Both the position numbers and the translations under genes were made by a program. The notes beneath the pieces are model-generated. The model was not told the origin of the DNA. It ran no database searches and was given only the letters and a program-made list of their open reading frames with translations. This document shows positions 53,201 through 64,000 of a DNA stretch of 64,000 nt, in pieces. This stretch comes from Linepithema humile. Its lineage: Eukaryota; Arthropoda; Insecta; Hymenoptera; Formicidae. Each line of letters starts with the position of its first letter. The stretch's first letter is position 1. The stretch covers positions 6,138,001 to 6,202,000 of the forward strand of contig NC_090130.1 of NCBI RefSeq assembly GCF_040581485.1, given 5' to 3'.

Positions 53201-53810
53201 TAACGTGATAACGCGGCTGCTCGCACGCCGCAGTTTCTGTCGACGCGACGAAACGCCTCGCGTTGCTCGAAATTTCGCCGCATGCCACGATCGCTGCATA
53301 CGTTTCAAATCGTCATCGCTGCGTTAATTGCCGTCCTTCGGGTAAGTCGTTCCGTTATCGTCACACGTTTGAAATTGTTGTGATTTTTTTAGATCACATT
53401 TGTTAAATGTGGACTGCATATCACATAAATCAAACAGATATCGAGGCTATATGAAGAGATATTTTTACAAGAATGCGACGACTTTTATTCTGGTTTGTAG
53501 CGTGATTCTTGTTCATTATCTTCGTGATTTTTTTAACAATCGAATTTTCAATATTACGCTCACTGAGATATAAAGAAAGTTTATATCTTTCGTGTACTTA
53601 ATATTGATTAATATCGGCGTTTAGTTAACACATACTTGCAACTTATGATTACTATGCTACAGAGACATACAAAAATTTTGATATTGATTTAAAAATTATA
53701 CTGATTTTAATATCGTTTTAATACCGAGTTCGCTTTGGAGTCTCCCCATCGTATACAAGGTCTTATTTTCTGTGTCATATAACGTGATGCCTTCGTTTCG
53801 ATTTATCAGA
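44265..53810. other. Long non-coding stretch
   Basis: No gene is supported. A CpG-containing, motif-rich patch at 44,820-45,200 and another at 53,000-53,350 look like regulatory islands. A cluster of three GTTAG-containing direct repeats lies at 45,618-45,695. A 142-codon ATG-started frame (48,231-48,659) has no recognisable motif. Confidence 0.45.
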
Positions 53811-54013
53811 GAATCGAGGAAGAAGGGCCGAGTGAAGTGCCGTGGCAAACCGCGCACAGTGATATAGTCATACAAATATATTTTTCTAATACCTCGAGAA
53901 GAACTGCTCGATCTTTACGAGCATCGTGGGTGAGCGGTCAAGCGAAGTGATACCAGTTCGGGACGAGTCCGACGCAAGTGCGTGCTGGACGGCGGAGATC
54001 GGTGCGCGACAGG
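53811..54013 (+). promoter_or_regulatory. Putative promoter / 5' UTR of the exon at 54,014
   Basis: An initiator-like CACAGTG lies near 53,853, and CpG density rises toward the start codon. The coding frame is closed by an in-frame TGA at 53,948, so this segment cannot be coding in that frame. An alternative reading is a UTR exon entered through the acceptor-like TTTATCAG near 53,811. Confidence 0.35.
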
Positions 54014-54218
54014 ATGACCAAGATTCGGTGCAGGATCTGCGAGTTACTCGGTGGTGACCAAGGTCTGAATCACGGATTGAGCCATCCCTGTCATCTGACG
54101 AACCCGAACCACTCCAGGCCGGGGCTGAACTCGCTTCCTAGCATGAACTACAGCTTGCTCAATGGTCTCTACCTGCCGCAGCTCAAGGACATGATGCTCG
54201 CCGCCTACTTGCTCAGAG
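54014..54218 (+). CDS. Unrecognised first coding exon, 68 residues
   Basis: An ATG in good context (GACAGGATGACC) opens 68 codons plus one base, ending at the strong donor CAGAG|GTAAAG (54,218/54,219). An in-frame TGA at 53,948 shows it is a first coding exon. The peptide begins MTKIRCRICELLGGDQG, contains HPCHLTNPNHSRPGLNSLP and NYSLLNGLYLPQL, and ends KDMMLAAYLLR. Amino-acid usage is balanced and lacks the Arg/Ser excess of the chance frames nearby. Cys6, Cys9, His20 and His24 give C-x2-C-x10-H-x3-H, close to but shorter than a classical zinc finger, with Cys26 and His27 beside it. I do not recognise the family. Its phase 1 end equals that of wge exon 3, so it could be an alternative N-terminus of wge or the start of another gene that continues to the right. 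Beyond 54,218 the open frame is intronic. Confidence 0.55.
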
Positions 54219-57200
54219 GTAAAGATCACGCCAAGATATATCGACCGCGGCGAAATGCGCGATATTTCGACGAGCGCGCCGTAACTGCTAACCGAGTAGC
54301 TTCAATTCATTTGAGTCGTGGCGATATTATTGAGATGCGATTCCGTTTGTAATTCCAAATGTGAATAGTTTTTCCGTATAATTGTACTTTGACGCTTGTA
54401 AAAATCACGTTTATATCAAGAGCGCGATGCAATCTTAAACAACAGGGAGACAATTTCAGATTGTGTTCAGTTGCTTGGATGCGCGATATGTCTTTCCACT
54501 GATTTTTTACGTTTTGTTATTTGTTATAGTTTTTACGCTTTTTTATCGAGAAACTTTTGATTGGAAGCTAACAAGATTATTATTATCGCTGTTTTGCGTA
54601 TATTGTTGCAAGGAAACTAATTACTCATTTTTGACGTACATATGTTGTTATATTTTCATTAATTTTGTATTGAATTTAACTGCTGTACAGCGTAATTGGC
54701 ACGGAATTCGATGCTTTCATATCGACGTTCGAGTCAAACGCGAACTCCCTGCTTTCTCACCATTACAAAATACATATTGTTATCGTTTTTCCAGCAAGTT
54801 GAGCTCGCGTAAAACGGGCGCATATCAATCCGGTAATCCTTGGAACGTCTTACGGCGGAGACGTCTCGCTTTATTCTCGCGTGGCTGCCTTTCGAAATCG
54901 GTTTATCCGCGGCATACAGCCGTACTCTCGCGGAACAAAAGTGATACCTTCCTCACTGTGCTCCGTTTCAGCATAAAAGCACGGGACAAGAGCTCTAAGT
55001 CGCCGAACGAACGGCTGAATAATAAATGCTCGCCCATCCGCGGTTCGATTTCGAACCCGCAATGATATATTTTTCACGTCGCCCGCGATACGACAGGATC
55101 GTATTTCAGCGATACTTTGTGACGTTTGGTTGTGATATTAATATTCTCACGCGACTCTAGCTCGAATATCTCGCAAATCGCTATATTAATATAACTCAAT
55201 ATAACCAGTAATTACCAGTTTATCGATAACGCGCGAATGATTCAACCTAGAATCGTTCGGGAAATACGTTCGAAATTTACGTTTACCGGCATAGAAAGCT
55301 TTTATCTGTAATGTACAATTTGCATTGCTATTAATTGCTCATGTAAATTTTTGATTGTTGAATAAAACTAGTAAGCGAAATACTAAAAGCTTAGATAATA
55401 CATTTTGTATTTAAAAGATGCAGAAAAATTATTATTGTCTATTATTTTCTTGCAATAATATACGAATTAAATGTTTCAAGCTTTTACAACATTTCACTCG
55501 TATTTTTTAATTATGAATACAGAATATTAGGGGGAAAAAAAAACAGAATCTTTATGTGTTTAGCAAATTTTTAAATCTTTAGGCTTTCTATTTTTATTAT
55601 GCAACACTCGAGGTATAACAATATTGCGTTTAGAATTCTCTAAAGTATCAATTCACGCAGTTTACAAATTAATTAATTAGATTGCGCACAGCGCAATCCA
55701 AATCGTGATTTCGCGCCGCGGACTGCATTGAATTCGCACGAGCACGCTATCGACCAACGGCACGTAACCGTATCATTCAAATATTGACAGCTGCATTCTA
55801 CGGGTCGCCGCCGGTATTCCTCGTATCGCCGATTTTTATCGCGAACTGCCGATCGATACCCTCGTCCGTGCCGAGGCGGCGGCAGCTATATTGCCGAGGA
55901 TACGCTCTTTCATTCGTGCTCTGGGAAGTCGCTCATTTCTGTGCGAATGTTCGCGCTGTCGGTCTGATTTTATGAACGTTGGTCGGCTACCAAATCGCCG
56001 CGCAAATATGACATGCACGATACTTTGTTCCCGTCTCCCCGCAGGCCCCATTTCGCGATTTTCCGCTTGCTCGACCGCATATTTTGTTTGCCCGTTGATC
56101 TTCGTGAATTTGTATGTGCGCTTTCCGCTCGTCGTCGGGAAAATGAGCGCAAGCTGCGAAATATGACGGACTTGTGCGCGCCGCAGTAAGGCTAAAATTT
56201 CCATCTTTTCGTTTATGGTCGACGATTCGTTGTGCCGCGTTTTACGATCGACTTATAATTATTAATAATTGTTTCGAATTCGTATTTTCAACAACGTTGA
56301 ACGAGATGCGAGGATACAAACAACTTTATCTTATCTTTATTTATGCGACATATAAATTAAGAGAGAAACAACGCGCCAATCAAACGTAATTATTGCTATT
56401 TATATTTATTCGCAATTCTGAATATTTGATTTTTAATATGATTACAAATATTTATATCCAATATTCAATATTATATCAAATTTTATCTCCCACGAATTTT
56501 TTATGAAAATTTCGCGTGGAATGAATTTCATAATTAGAATTATAAAGAATATTCGGGAGAATATTATGTATCTCTCGGGCAGCGAGTCAATAAGAGAAGA
56601 GAAAACAGAGTCAGTCTCGATCCTGCGAATTGTGCGGACGTATCGCGATTGGCCGTGCTATAATATTGCAATTAAAATGTATTTCTCATTTTCGTTGTAA
56701 AACGCACGTTTTAACTAAATGCTTTTTTATCGGACGTGTGCGTTGCAACAGTGCGGATGTGATAAAAACCGCGGATGTAATAATACGAATTAGAAATGTA
56801 TGCAAACATGAATTTTATCTCTCGGTTAGCTCTACATTAATTAAAAAATATACAAAGTACATATAACTTAATAATGTGCAATTATGACGTATAATCTAGA
56901 ATTTTCTGCAGCCGCCTGCGAATAAAAAACGCGTGAATTTTTTGTGCAATAGCCAGTTACGAAGTCAACGTCTTGGCAATGACCAATTATGACTAAGGTA
57001 TCTAAGCATTTACATTTCATTGGAAGTGAAGTGCGAAACGAGAAAAATGTCGGGTCTTTGTGCACAACAGTTTAACGAAGCCGATAAAAGTATTATGCGA
57101 GGAAAGGCTTTTGTCAACTGGAAGAGAATTCCATGTTTCAAGTGACGAGGAAAATTTTTGCGACATGTACGTAGAAAGATAGCTGTAATTGGAGATTCGG

Positions 57201-60200
57201 AGAATACTTCGATAATATTAAATTCTTTTTCTCTTTGTCACTACGATAAAGTCATTAATATTCTTTTCCGAATGATAATCTTGGAGAACACTGTACATCA
57301 ATCCGCAATCGAGTTGCTTGAATTTATTTATTATTAATCTTTGCTAGCGAGAGGTATTAATACCGTAAAGTTTTGATTTATATTTATACAGCATTCAATA
57401 TCGGATATCGTGAAAAAGTATCGTTGTATTTATGATCCAATTAATGCTCCAATAATAACCCTTTAGATCCTTAAACCGGACAGTAATCTTTATTAATCAG
57501 CGCGCCGAGGTGGATAGTCGCTAATTAAAACGCGGGGCAATTAATAAGACTCCGAAAGCTGACTCCCCGGTGAAATAGCTCGCGTTAGATCCGCGAGCTG
57601 GATTTCTGCGCGTTTCGCAACTTTCGCGAATTTACGTTAATCGCAAATTACGATTCGCCGGTGACGGGAAGAGCGCGTTCGGGTTTTATCGGTAATCGCG
57701 TCCTCGTTTATACCGTCGCCGTCGAGGCGCAATTTGCCACGAAGGAGACGGCGGAAAATGTCTGCCTCGCGGTCTACGCCGCGACTCTGACCTTGATTTA
57801 TGATCTTTCGCTGACCCTAACGTCAACCGAGCCCGGCTGGCTGCTCTCACGTACAACCGTCAAAACGATCACGTTTACATTGGACGGCAGTAGCGCGAGA
57901 ATTCCACGTGTCCCGCATTTAATCCCGACGGCGGCGACGATGGCGATTTCCGTCATGCTTGCATAATTTACGAATACACGCTGGCGACGTCACGACGCGG
58001 ATCCGTCGAGCGTGTGCACTGATCATTATAAATTAATTCGCACGTATTATCTACCGAATTACACGTCGTACAATTCGTTAATTCGTCCTTGAACAATGTG
58101 TGAGTATACGAATGCTTTGTGTGAAAATTTAATCCCAAAATTCGTCGATCATGTAATGTTATTAAAAAAATAAAAGTTAGATTTAAAAATTTATCCAAGA
58201 GGAAAAAATACTATTTGCTAGAATAAAAGATTTTTGAACTATTTTGAACTCATCTAGGAAAATTAAATCGGTAATTAAAATTTTGTCTTATGTGGAACGA
58301 TAAAATAGAACTTAAAGAATATTGTTTTCTCTATTTAATGATGTTACAATCTATATTCTTGTTTGAAAGTTAATTTTGAATTTACACGCTCAAAGCTTAG
58401 ATTTGAAAAATCACGAACGGCTGAAATTTTTTATGAAATTCTAGTTTTGCGCAAGATGTTTCTCTCATTCGGAGTATCGCATCATTAATTACACGCTGCA
58501 ACTTGCAAGTACTATCCGGCGACATAGTAATCACCATGAATATTTAATATTAATTAATTACGGAGGATTATTCTATACAAGCACCTCTTCATGCGATCAT
58601 CGACCGTGCGAGGAGAGTCGTCGTGTCGTTCTTAACTAGCGGTGCGATCGTAATCAACGATTACTCGATTCAGCGCTACGTGGCGAGAATCGCGAACGGC
58701 TGAGCCAACGGAGCCAAATAGACCCGCGGACGATCGCACGATCGTTGCGAAACGCGCGCACGCATATATATCCGGGCAACCGAGATATAACGCCGGGACG
58801 AGTTGCGCGCCGAGCGAATTTTACGTCGCTTGTCACCAGAGACTTCTATATTATACGCGAGACTGCTAGTACGCTTTAGTTTCTCACGATGTAGAGATAC
58901 ATGAGATTTGTGGTAGGAATGTCATTGCCCGACGTGCTGTCACGTAATAAAAGAATTTCTGAGTATTACATACAGACGTAATTGGAGTTTTTTTAGGCTC
59001 CGAAATTAAATTACTTTAAAAAATTATTCCAAGATATGCAATATGGAAAACAAAAGTTTTGTTTAATTATTTTTTTAGAGCAAGAAGTCTATTGTTATAT
59101 TTTGTGCATAAAAATATTACAATTTAAAATCTAACAATATATTGTTTTAATCATTGAAAAACGATACATAATTGTAAATGAGAAAGAATAATTGTGTATG
59201 AATATTCAATTATTTTAGAACTGCTGTTTTTCATATTGTATATCTTCAACTTCACTGACTTCAGTTTCCCTAACTTGACAGCTAATATGTGTTATAAGAT
59301 TTTGGTTACCTTGTGTGAAGGATATGGCGGTATGCCAGACTCTCCGTTATACCGAATCTACACCGGTAATCTCAAAATTGAAATACACGTGTGGTCGAGC
59401 GCGGTTCTATCCGACCGTGAAACTCTCGGTCGTCTCACAAATCAAAATTAGAGTAGGATTCTACATTTGTTGTACAAGCTCGAAGCAGATAAAGAGTGCA
59501 CATAAAGAAGAAAGTTGTTTGAAGTAATACGTTGCTTATTTAAAGCAATTTATTGCAAGCGAAGAGAAAAATAGAAAAGTACTCATTATGTAATAAGTTT
59601 TGCAACGATATAAAAATTGATACCAATTTGTTTTGTCGCGAAGAAAAATAACTAGCAAAAAAATACTCAGACAATAAATTGAAATAAATTCAATTTACAT
59701 AATAAATGAAAATAATAAAATAGATAATAATAATATGATATATAAAATAAATTGCATTAGCTACCCGAAAATAGTTACAGAACTATCAGTATTATTCCTG
59801 CGCTGCCAGCGCATGTTGTACATCGAATTGTACATCGAAGCGCTATGAATTGCCGCGTGGAAGAAAGTCAGCGTTCTCGAGACTTTCACGAACGGTGATT
59901 GCAGCAAGAAAGAGTTTATCCGCTCGTCATCGATCCTCGTGCGATAGATCATGGATCGTTTTATTATAATTCTGCGGTACTTTATTCCGCAGTTTCAGTA
60001 AGAGCACTGTACGCGTTAATCGATAAATGCATGACGACATAAGACAATTCACGACTGATAGTACAAATGGAATGGCGGTTTGTTGTGAAGTAACTCGATT
60101 TGCAGGAACAATCTTTCCTGAAAATAATTGAATTCCTGCGGATTATTTATGATCAAAGTTTAGACGTGTGCGCGCGGTCTATCGTAGCAAACTTTCGAAC

Positions 60201-63200
60201 GTATGGAACTTTACGTGCAACTTGTTACTTGTATCGGTAAACTGTGGAGACACAGTCGATCGCAATTCGTTGTTAAGCATTGTTTTCACTCAATTATTCC
60301 CGCATTAAAATAATATAGTCTGAAAATAATTATAATCGATCGTGTGCGCGTTTTATAGATTTTAAATATCAATAATTTAAAAAGTAATGATACAGCAAGA
60401 AATTATTCTCGATTATCCATACGACAAAAAATTATTCATTTATTATTGGCAATAATTACGTATTCTGTAGATAGAATTAAGTTTCACTTATCAAAGCATA
60501 TTTTATACGCGATTAAATACGCTTGTTTTCTGTGCCATCCGCATCCGCTAAAGCGGACTGATAGTTTGTCGCTTCGAGGAAAAGGAGGAAAAATTATCTG
60601 TGTCCGCGTATAATAAGAAGTAGGAATAAAAACATAGGAAAAAAGAAGATAAAAAAGCGTTTGCATTTTGATAATGTAATACAATCGGGAGAAATTTAAG
60701 TTTGGTGAAGAATCGTAAATGAAATCCAACGTCATAAAATGATAAGGGATGATCTGTGTCTACCATAATATGTGATTTGATCTATTATCTTCCTTGACAT
60801 ACGCGTGTAAGTTTTCCAAGTTGCGCACTGCTATATCATATTGCTAAGTCCAAAGAGGATGAAGAAGCATACCTCAGGGGCCGTCGGGAATTTCTGGGAA
60901 GAACGCGGCGTAAAAATGGCGCTCGGCTTTGAGGCCAGGGCCGCGCGCATTCGCGGATCCTCGAGGATCGCGAAGAAAAGGCGTGGAAGAGGGACGGCAA
61001 GAAGCCGAAGGCTTCTCGCCTAATGCGCGAACAGCAGACCGGAATCCGGTTGTTTTGCAAAAAGCGCCTAACAAATTCCGCGTAATTTCGCGATCGAGTC
61101 GACCGCGCCGTCGCCGTAATTAGCCCTTCTTCGCCAATTAGCCGCGATACGAGCTGACACTTAATAGTGATTTAGTGCCGCGGCCAACGACTATCGAGAG
61201 TAGTCGCGCGTGGAATCGATTTCATCTCGTGCACGAAGCTTGATTTTTTTTTTCTTTCATCCGATGGTGACTTTTCAAACTCGTCGCGCGACTAGGTATG
61301 CTTTAAACTTAATAGGAGAACATACATTCTGACATTATTATTCTGTATAGCATACTCGAAGTATTCTATTCGGTACTTCTTCCTTTATTAAATTTTTTGT
61401 AAAAATGAATACTGTTTAAACTTAATTGATAATATTTGTTATTTATTTTATTGATATTTAGTCGCGATAGTTGTCAATATTATTAGATAATTTTACTTAA
61501 ACGGGTATTTTCTTTCATTTATAAATGTGCTTTAAGAATAATTCTGTACATTTGTATGTTAAAATATTAATTACAGAACTTTTGAGATCTTTTTCACTTT
61601 CTATAGATTCGCTTGATATGCTAATCATAAATTGAAAACATTTCGCTAAGGGTCAACGCTCTGTTAACCATATAGAAAATAAATTCAGATTAATACGCGA
61701 TATCAGATCGAATTACGTTCCTCAATAGAGACGTTTTTATTCATAGTTGCATTTAAATTCATAGTTCATCAATTTTTAATATCGTGAGCATTCTGTTCTC
61801 ATTTCGTGAGCAACTTTCATCGATTTCCAATTCTCTACTATTAATTTTAATGCACAACTTTAAAATCTCTCAAATTATTAAATGCTGCTTTTGTTGAATG
61901 TGATTAATTTAAATTTAATATTTTAATTTGTGCGATTTTTATATTTTATTTATGAAGTAATGCCATACATTTTTCAAGTAGTAATTGATACAATATATCG
62001 TTATATCATTTTTCTCTGCATTATTCTAAAGCACAAGATCAATTTAAAAAAATATTTAAGAAATACATATTTTTCATAAAATGAAATACTTGTATAATTA
62101 AAGTTCCTTGACAAGCTATTATATGTTGATATTAAGAGAAATATACGTATCGCTAGCTTCTCTTTTTGATTTGATACCAAACACGGATTAATAGCTTGAC
62201 AACGACGTTCCTATTGGACATCGTGATCCTCATGGCTCGCTAGGAACATTGGACATCTGCGATCCGATGTCGCGGTCTATTTCGAGAGCGCCGGGAAGCT
62301 GGATTACTGGCGGTAGATTCATAAGCGAGAGAGCAAGGCTCTCGGAGCATATGCCGCTCAGTTAATCTCTCACGTAGTGCCTAACTCGTTGGCATTTCGC
62401 TGGAGAAAGTAGCGAACCCGCAGTGGTGCGGCGCACCACCAAGGTTCCCGCGTGCCGCGCAGCTGCGGATAAATTTCGGCTACTCTGCACTTTCGAATTG
62501 TCACGTGGATTATGACAAGTGCAATTAAATTTGATCGCAGTCGTGCGGCACGATCGGCTTCATTTGCCGTCGATCGTAAAAAAAAAAATTAGCTCGTTCA
62601 GATTGACAAATCTGATTCGGCAGAATATTCGCAATCGTTCGCGCATATTTGCTGTATTAATGCAATAAATTTGAAGAGTTTGTCTTTTTTTCTGTTTTGA
62701 CAATGCACATTTGTCGAGGACGTGTCTCTCGTAACATATTATAGGTATAATATATATTTGAAGTGTGACACGTATCTTTTATTCCGAATCTTTCTCTTAT
62801 TTGTTTTGAGATCTCTTCTATTCGATTCGGAACGCGCAAAATTAATTATTTTTGGAATATTTGATTTTAATATTTTAGTATTTTTCCACGGAGTAATATT
62901 TAATGCAACAACATTAAATTGCCCACTTAAAAACGGTACAAAATAATATATGGGATATTTGTCAGCATGTGGTGTGTTGATTTTCCGATTTTTCAGATCT
63001 TTCCCGTAGCTTTCCTGTGTTCAGGCTTTCCGTTTTAGGAAAGGAGAAATTTCCGTCTTGGAAAGTTAACGCTTTTATGAAACACTTCGTGACTTCAACC
63101 CGGGCTATTCCACGGGCGTTGTAGTAACTTCATAATGTTGCTTTCTTACCGCACGATGCTTTGTAGGGCATTGTGCAGCAAGTAGCGAAATACGAAGTGC

Positions 63201-64000
63201 ATTCTCGTGAAGTATGCGTTTAGAAGAGACATCGTTTAACATCGCCTGCAGTAGTATTTCGTTTTCCCTCAAGAAATAAACTTCACGCCTAATATAAATG
63301 CCAATATTTTTGCACTTCTTTATCACGTTTTGATAGTTATGTACGGAATTTCCGATACATCTACTGGCAAAAATCCATTTTGATAAATGGAATTAAAAAT
63401 ATATAACGATTGTTGGAATAATTGCGTTGTGATGAGCTAAGAAATAAAAATTCTAATCTGAATTAGCATTGCATTAATTTAGCAAGTTAATATGTTATTA
63501 TAATCTTATTGAAGAATAATTTATCTTCTATGCAATCCAATGAAGATCAATACGTATAGAATTGATTTGCAATAATATCCAGTTTCACAAATTCGCGATT
63601 CAATTCGACGGGAAATTGATGATGATCTGATAGTGTAATTCGCGCGTATTAGATTAGTTTATAAAGGTGGGATTACATGGCGGGATAGCGTAGTTGGATT
63701 ATGATGTCGAATCATGCGCTTGGAATGAGTTACACATGCATCGTGTATCGAGTTTACATACGTGCGAGCTGCGATATTCCGATGACAGCACGCCGCGCGC
63801 CTCAAGGACACGGTACTCGAGCGAAATTGCGCGTGTGCGGAGCCGCGAAGGAAGGGTTCCCGACTTGGACATTAATTTGAGGAATAAACGAGATACGCGT
63901 TTAGGGAGCAAGCGCGAAATTAATTGCGACCGCCGTAATCCTTGCGCTACGAGTACGCAAAAGCGGACGCGTCGCGCGGCTGCGTTCTCGTAATCTACGT
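54219..64000. other. Non-coding stretch downstream of the 54-kb exon
   Basis: This is presumably intron. A 200-codon frame at 54,463-55,065 begins with GTG and contains no methionine, so it is not a gene by itself. CpG-rich patches lie at 55,680-56,200, 57,480-57,990, 58,600-58,820, 60,840-61,200 and 62,200-62,560. The last holds the second copy of the 21-base element (62,306-62,326) and a perfect 7-bp hairpin (62,423-62,439). No second exon could be identified. Confidence 0.45.

Noticed and set aside
55038..55064. GGTTCGA-like sequence as a tRNA T arm
   Set aside because: It is a self-complementary GGTTCGATTTCGAACC without an A box or acceptor stem upstream.
54463..55065. 200-codon frame with hydrophobic start, possible receptor exon
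   Set aside because: It starts at GTG and contains no methionine. I saw no splice-bounded conserved segment and no receptor motif.
63680..63720. tRNA-like A box (GATAGCGTAGTTGG)
   Set aside because: A GTCGAATC follows, but too close to be a B box, and no cloverleaf can be drawn.
4200..64000. Search for the wge BAH-domain exons on the + strand
   Set aside because: No segment resembling the BAH core was found by eye, so later exons are taken to lie beyond the window.

Overview
The window reads as nuclear DNA of a hymenopteran insect, most likely an ant. It is AT-rich with scattered CpG-rich islands, has simple repeats, short GT-AG introns beside very long ones, and no bacterial gene packing. 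The only protein I recognise is an insect chromatin factor. The species assignment is an inference from base composition and this one protein.

Left end (1-3,896, + strand): the 5' part of a gene I identify as winged eye (wge), the insect relative of vertebrate BAHCC1/TNRC18. A large lysine-rich first coding exon (ATG at 592, exon end 2,911) is followed by two short exons (2,985-3,118 and 3,761-3,896). They join in frame across clean GT-AG introns of 73 and 642 bases. Together they encode 863 complete residues plus the first base of the next codon. There is no stop codon, so the gene continues, but I find no later exon and no BAH domain in the window.

The rest (3,897-64,000) is almost entirely non-coding and is best explained as one very long intron of wge, although an intergenic part cannot be excluded. 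It contains CpG-rich islands (about 7.8-8.3, 10.6-11.1, 11.7-12.3, 21.4-21.9, 30.1-31.1, 33.8-34.3, 43.0-44.3, 53.0-53.4 and 53.8-54.3 kb) that look like promoters or enhancers. The strongest hidden coding feature is at 54,014-54,218. It is a short exon with an in-frame upstream stop, a good start context and a strong donor, encoding 68 residues I do not recognise. It ends in the same phase as wge exon 3, so it could be an alternative first exon of wge or the first exon of another gene.

Repeats include a fold-back MITE at 15,754-15,941 with a diverged half-copy just downstream, several microsatellites, and two pairs of near-identical short sequences far apart (34.2/62.3 kb and 7.3/20.9 kb). 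I found no tRNA, rRNA, known microRNA, intact transposase, CRISPR array or viral gene. Most open frames outside wge lack an ATG or resemble no known protein.
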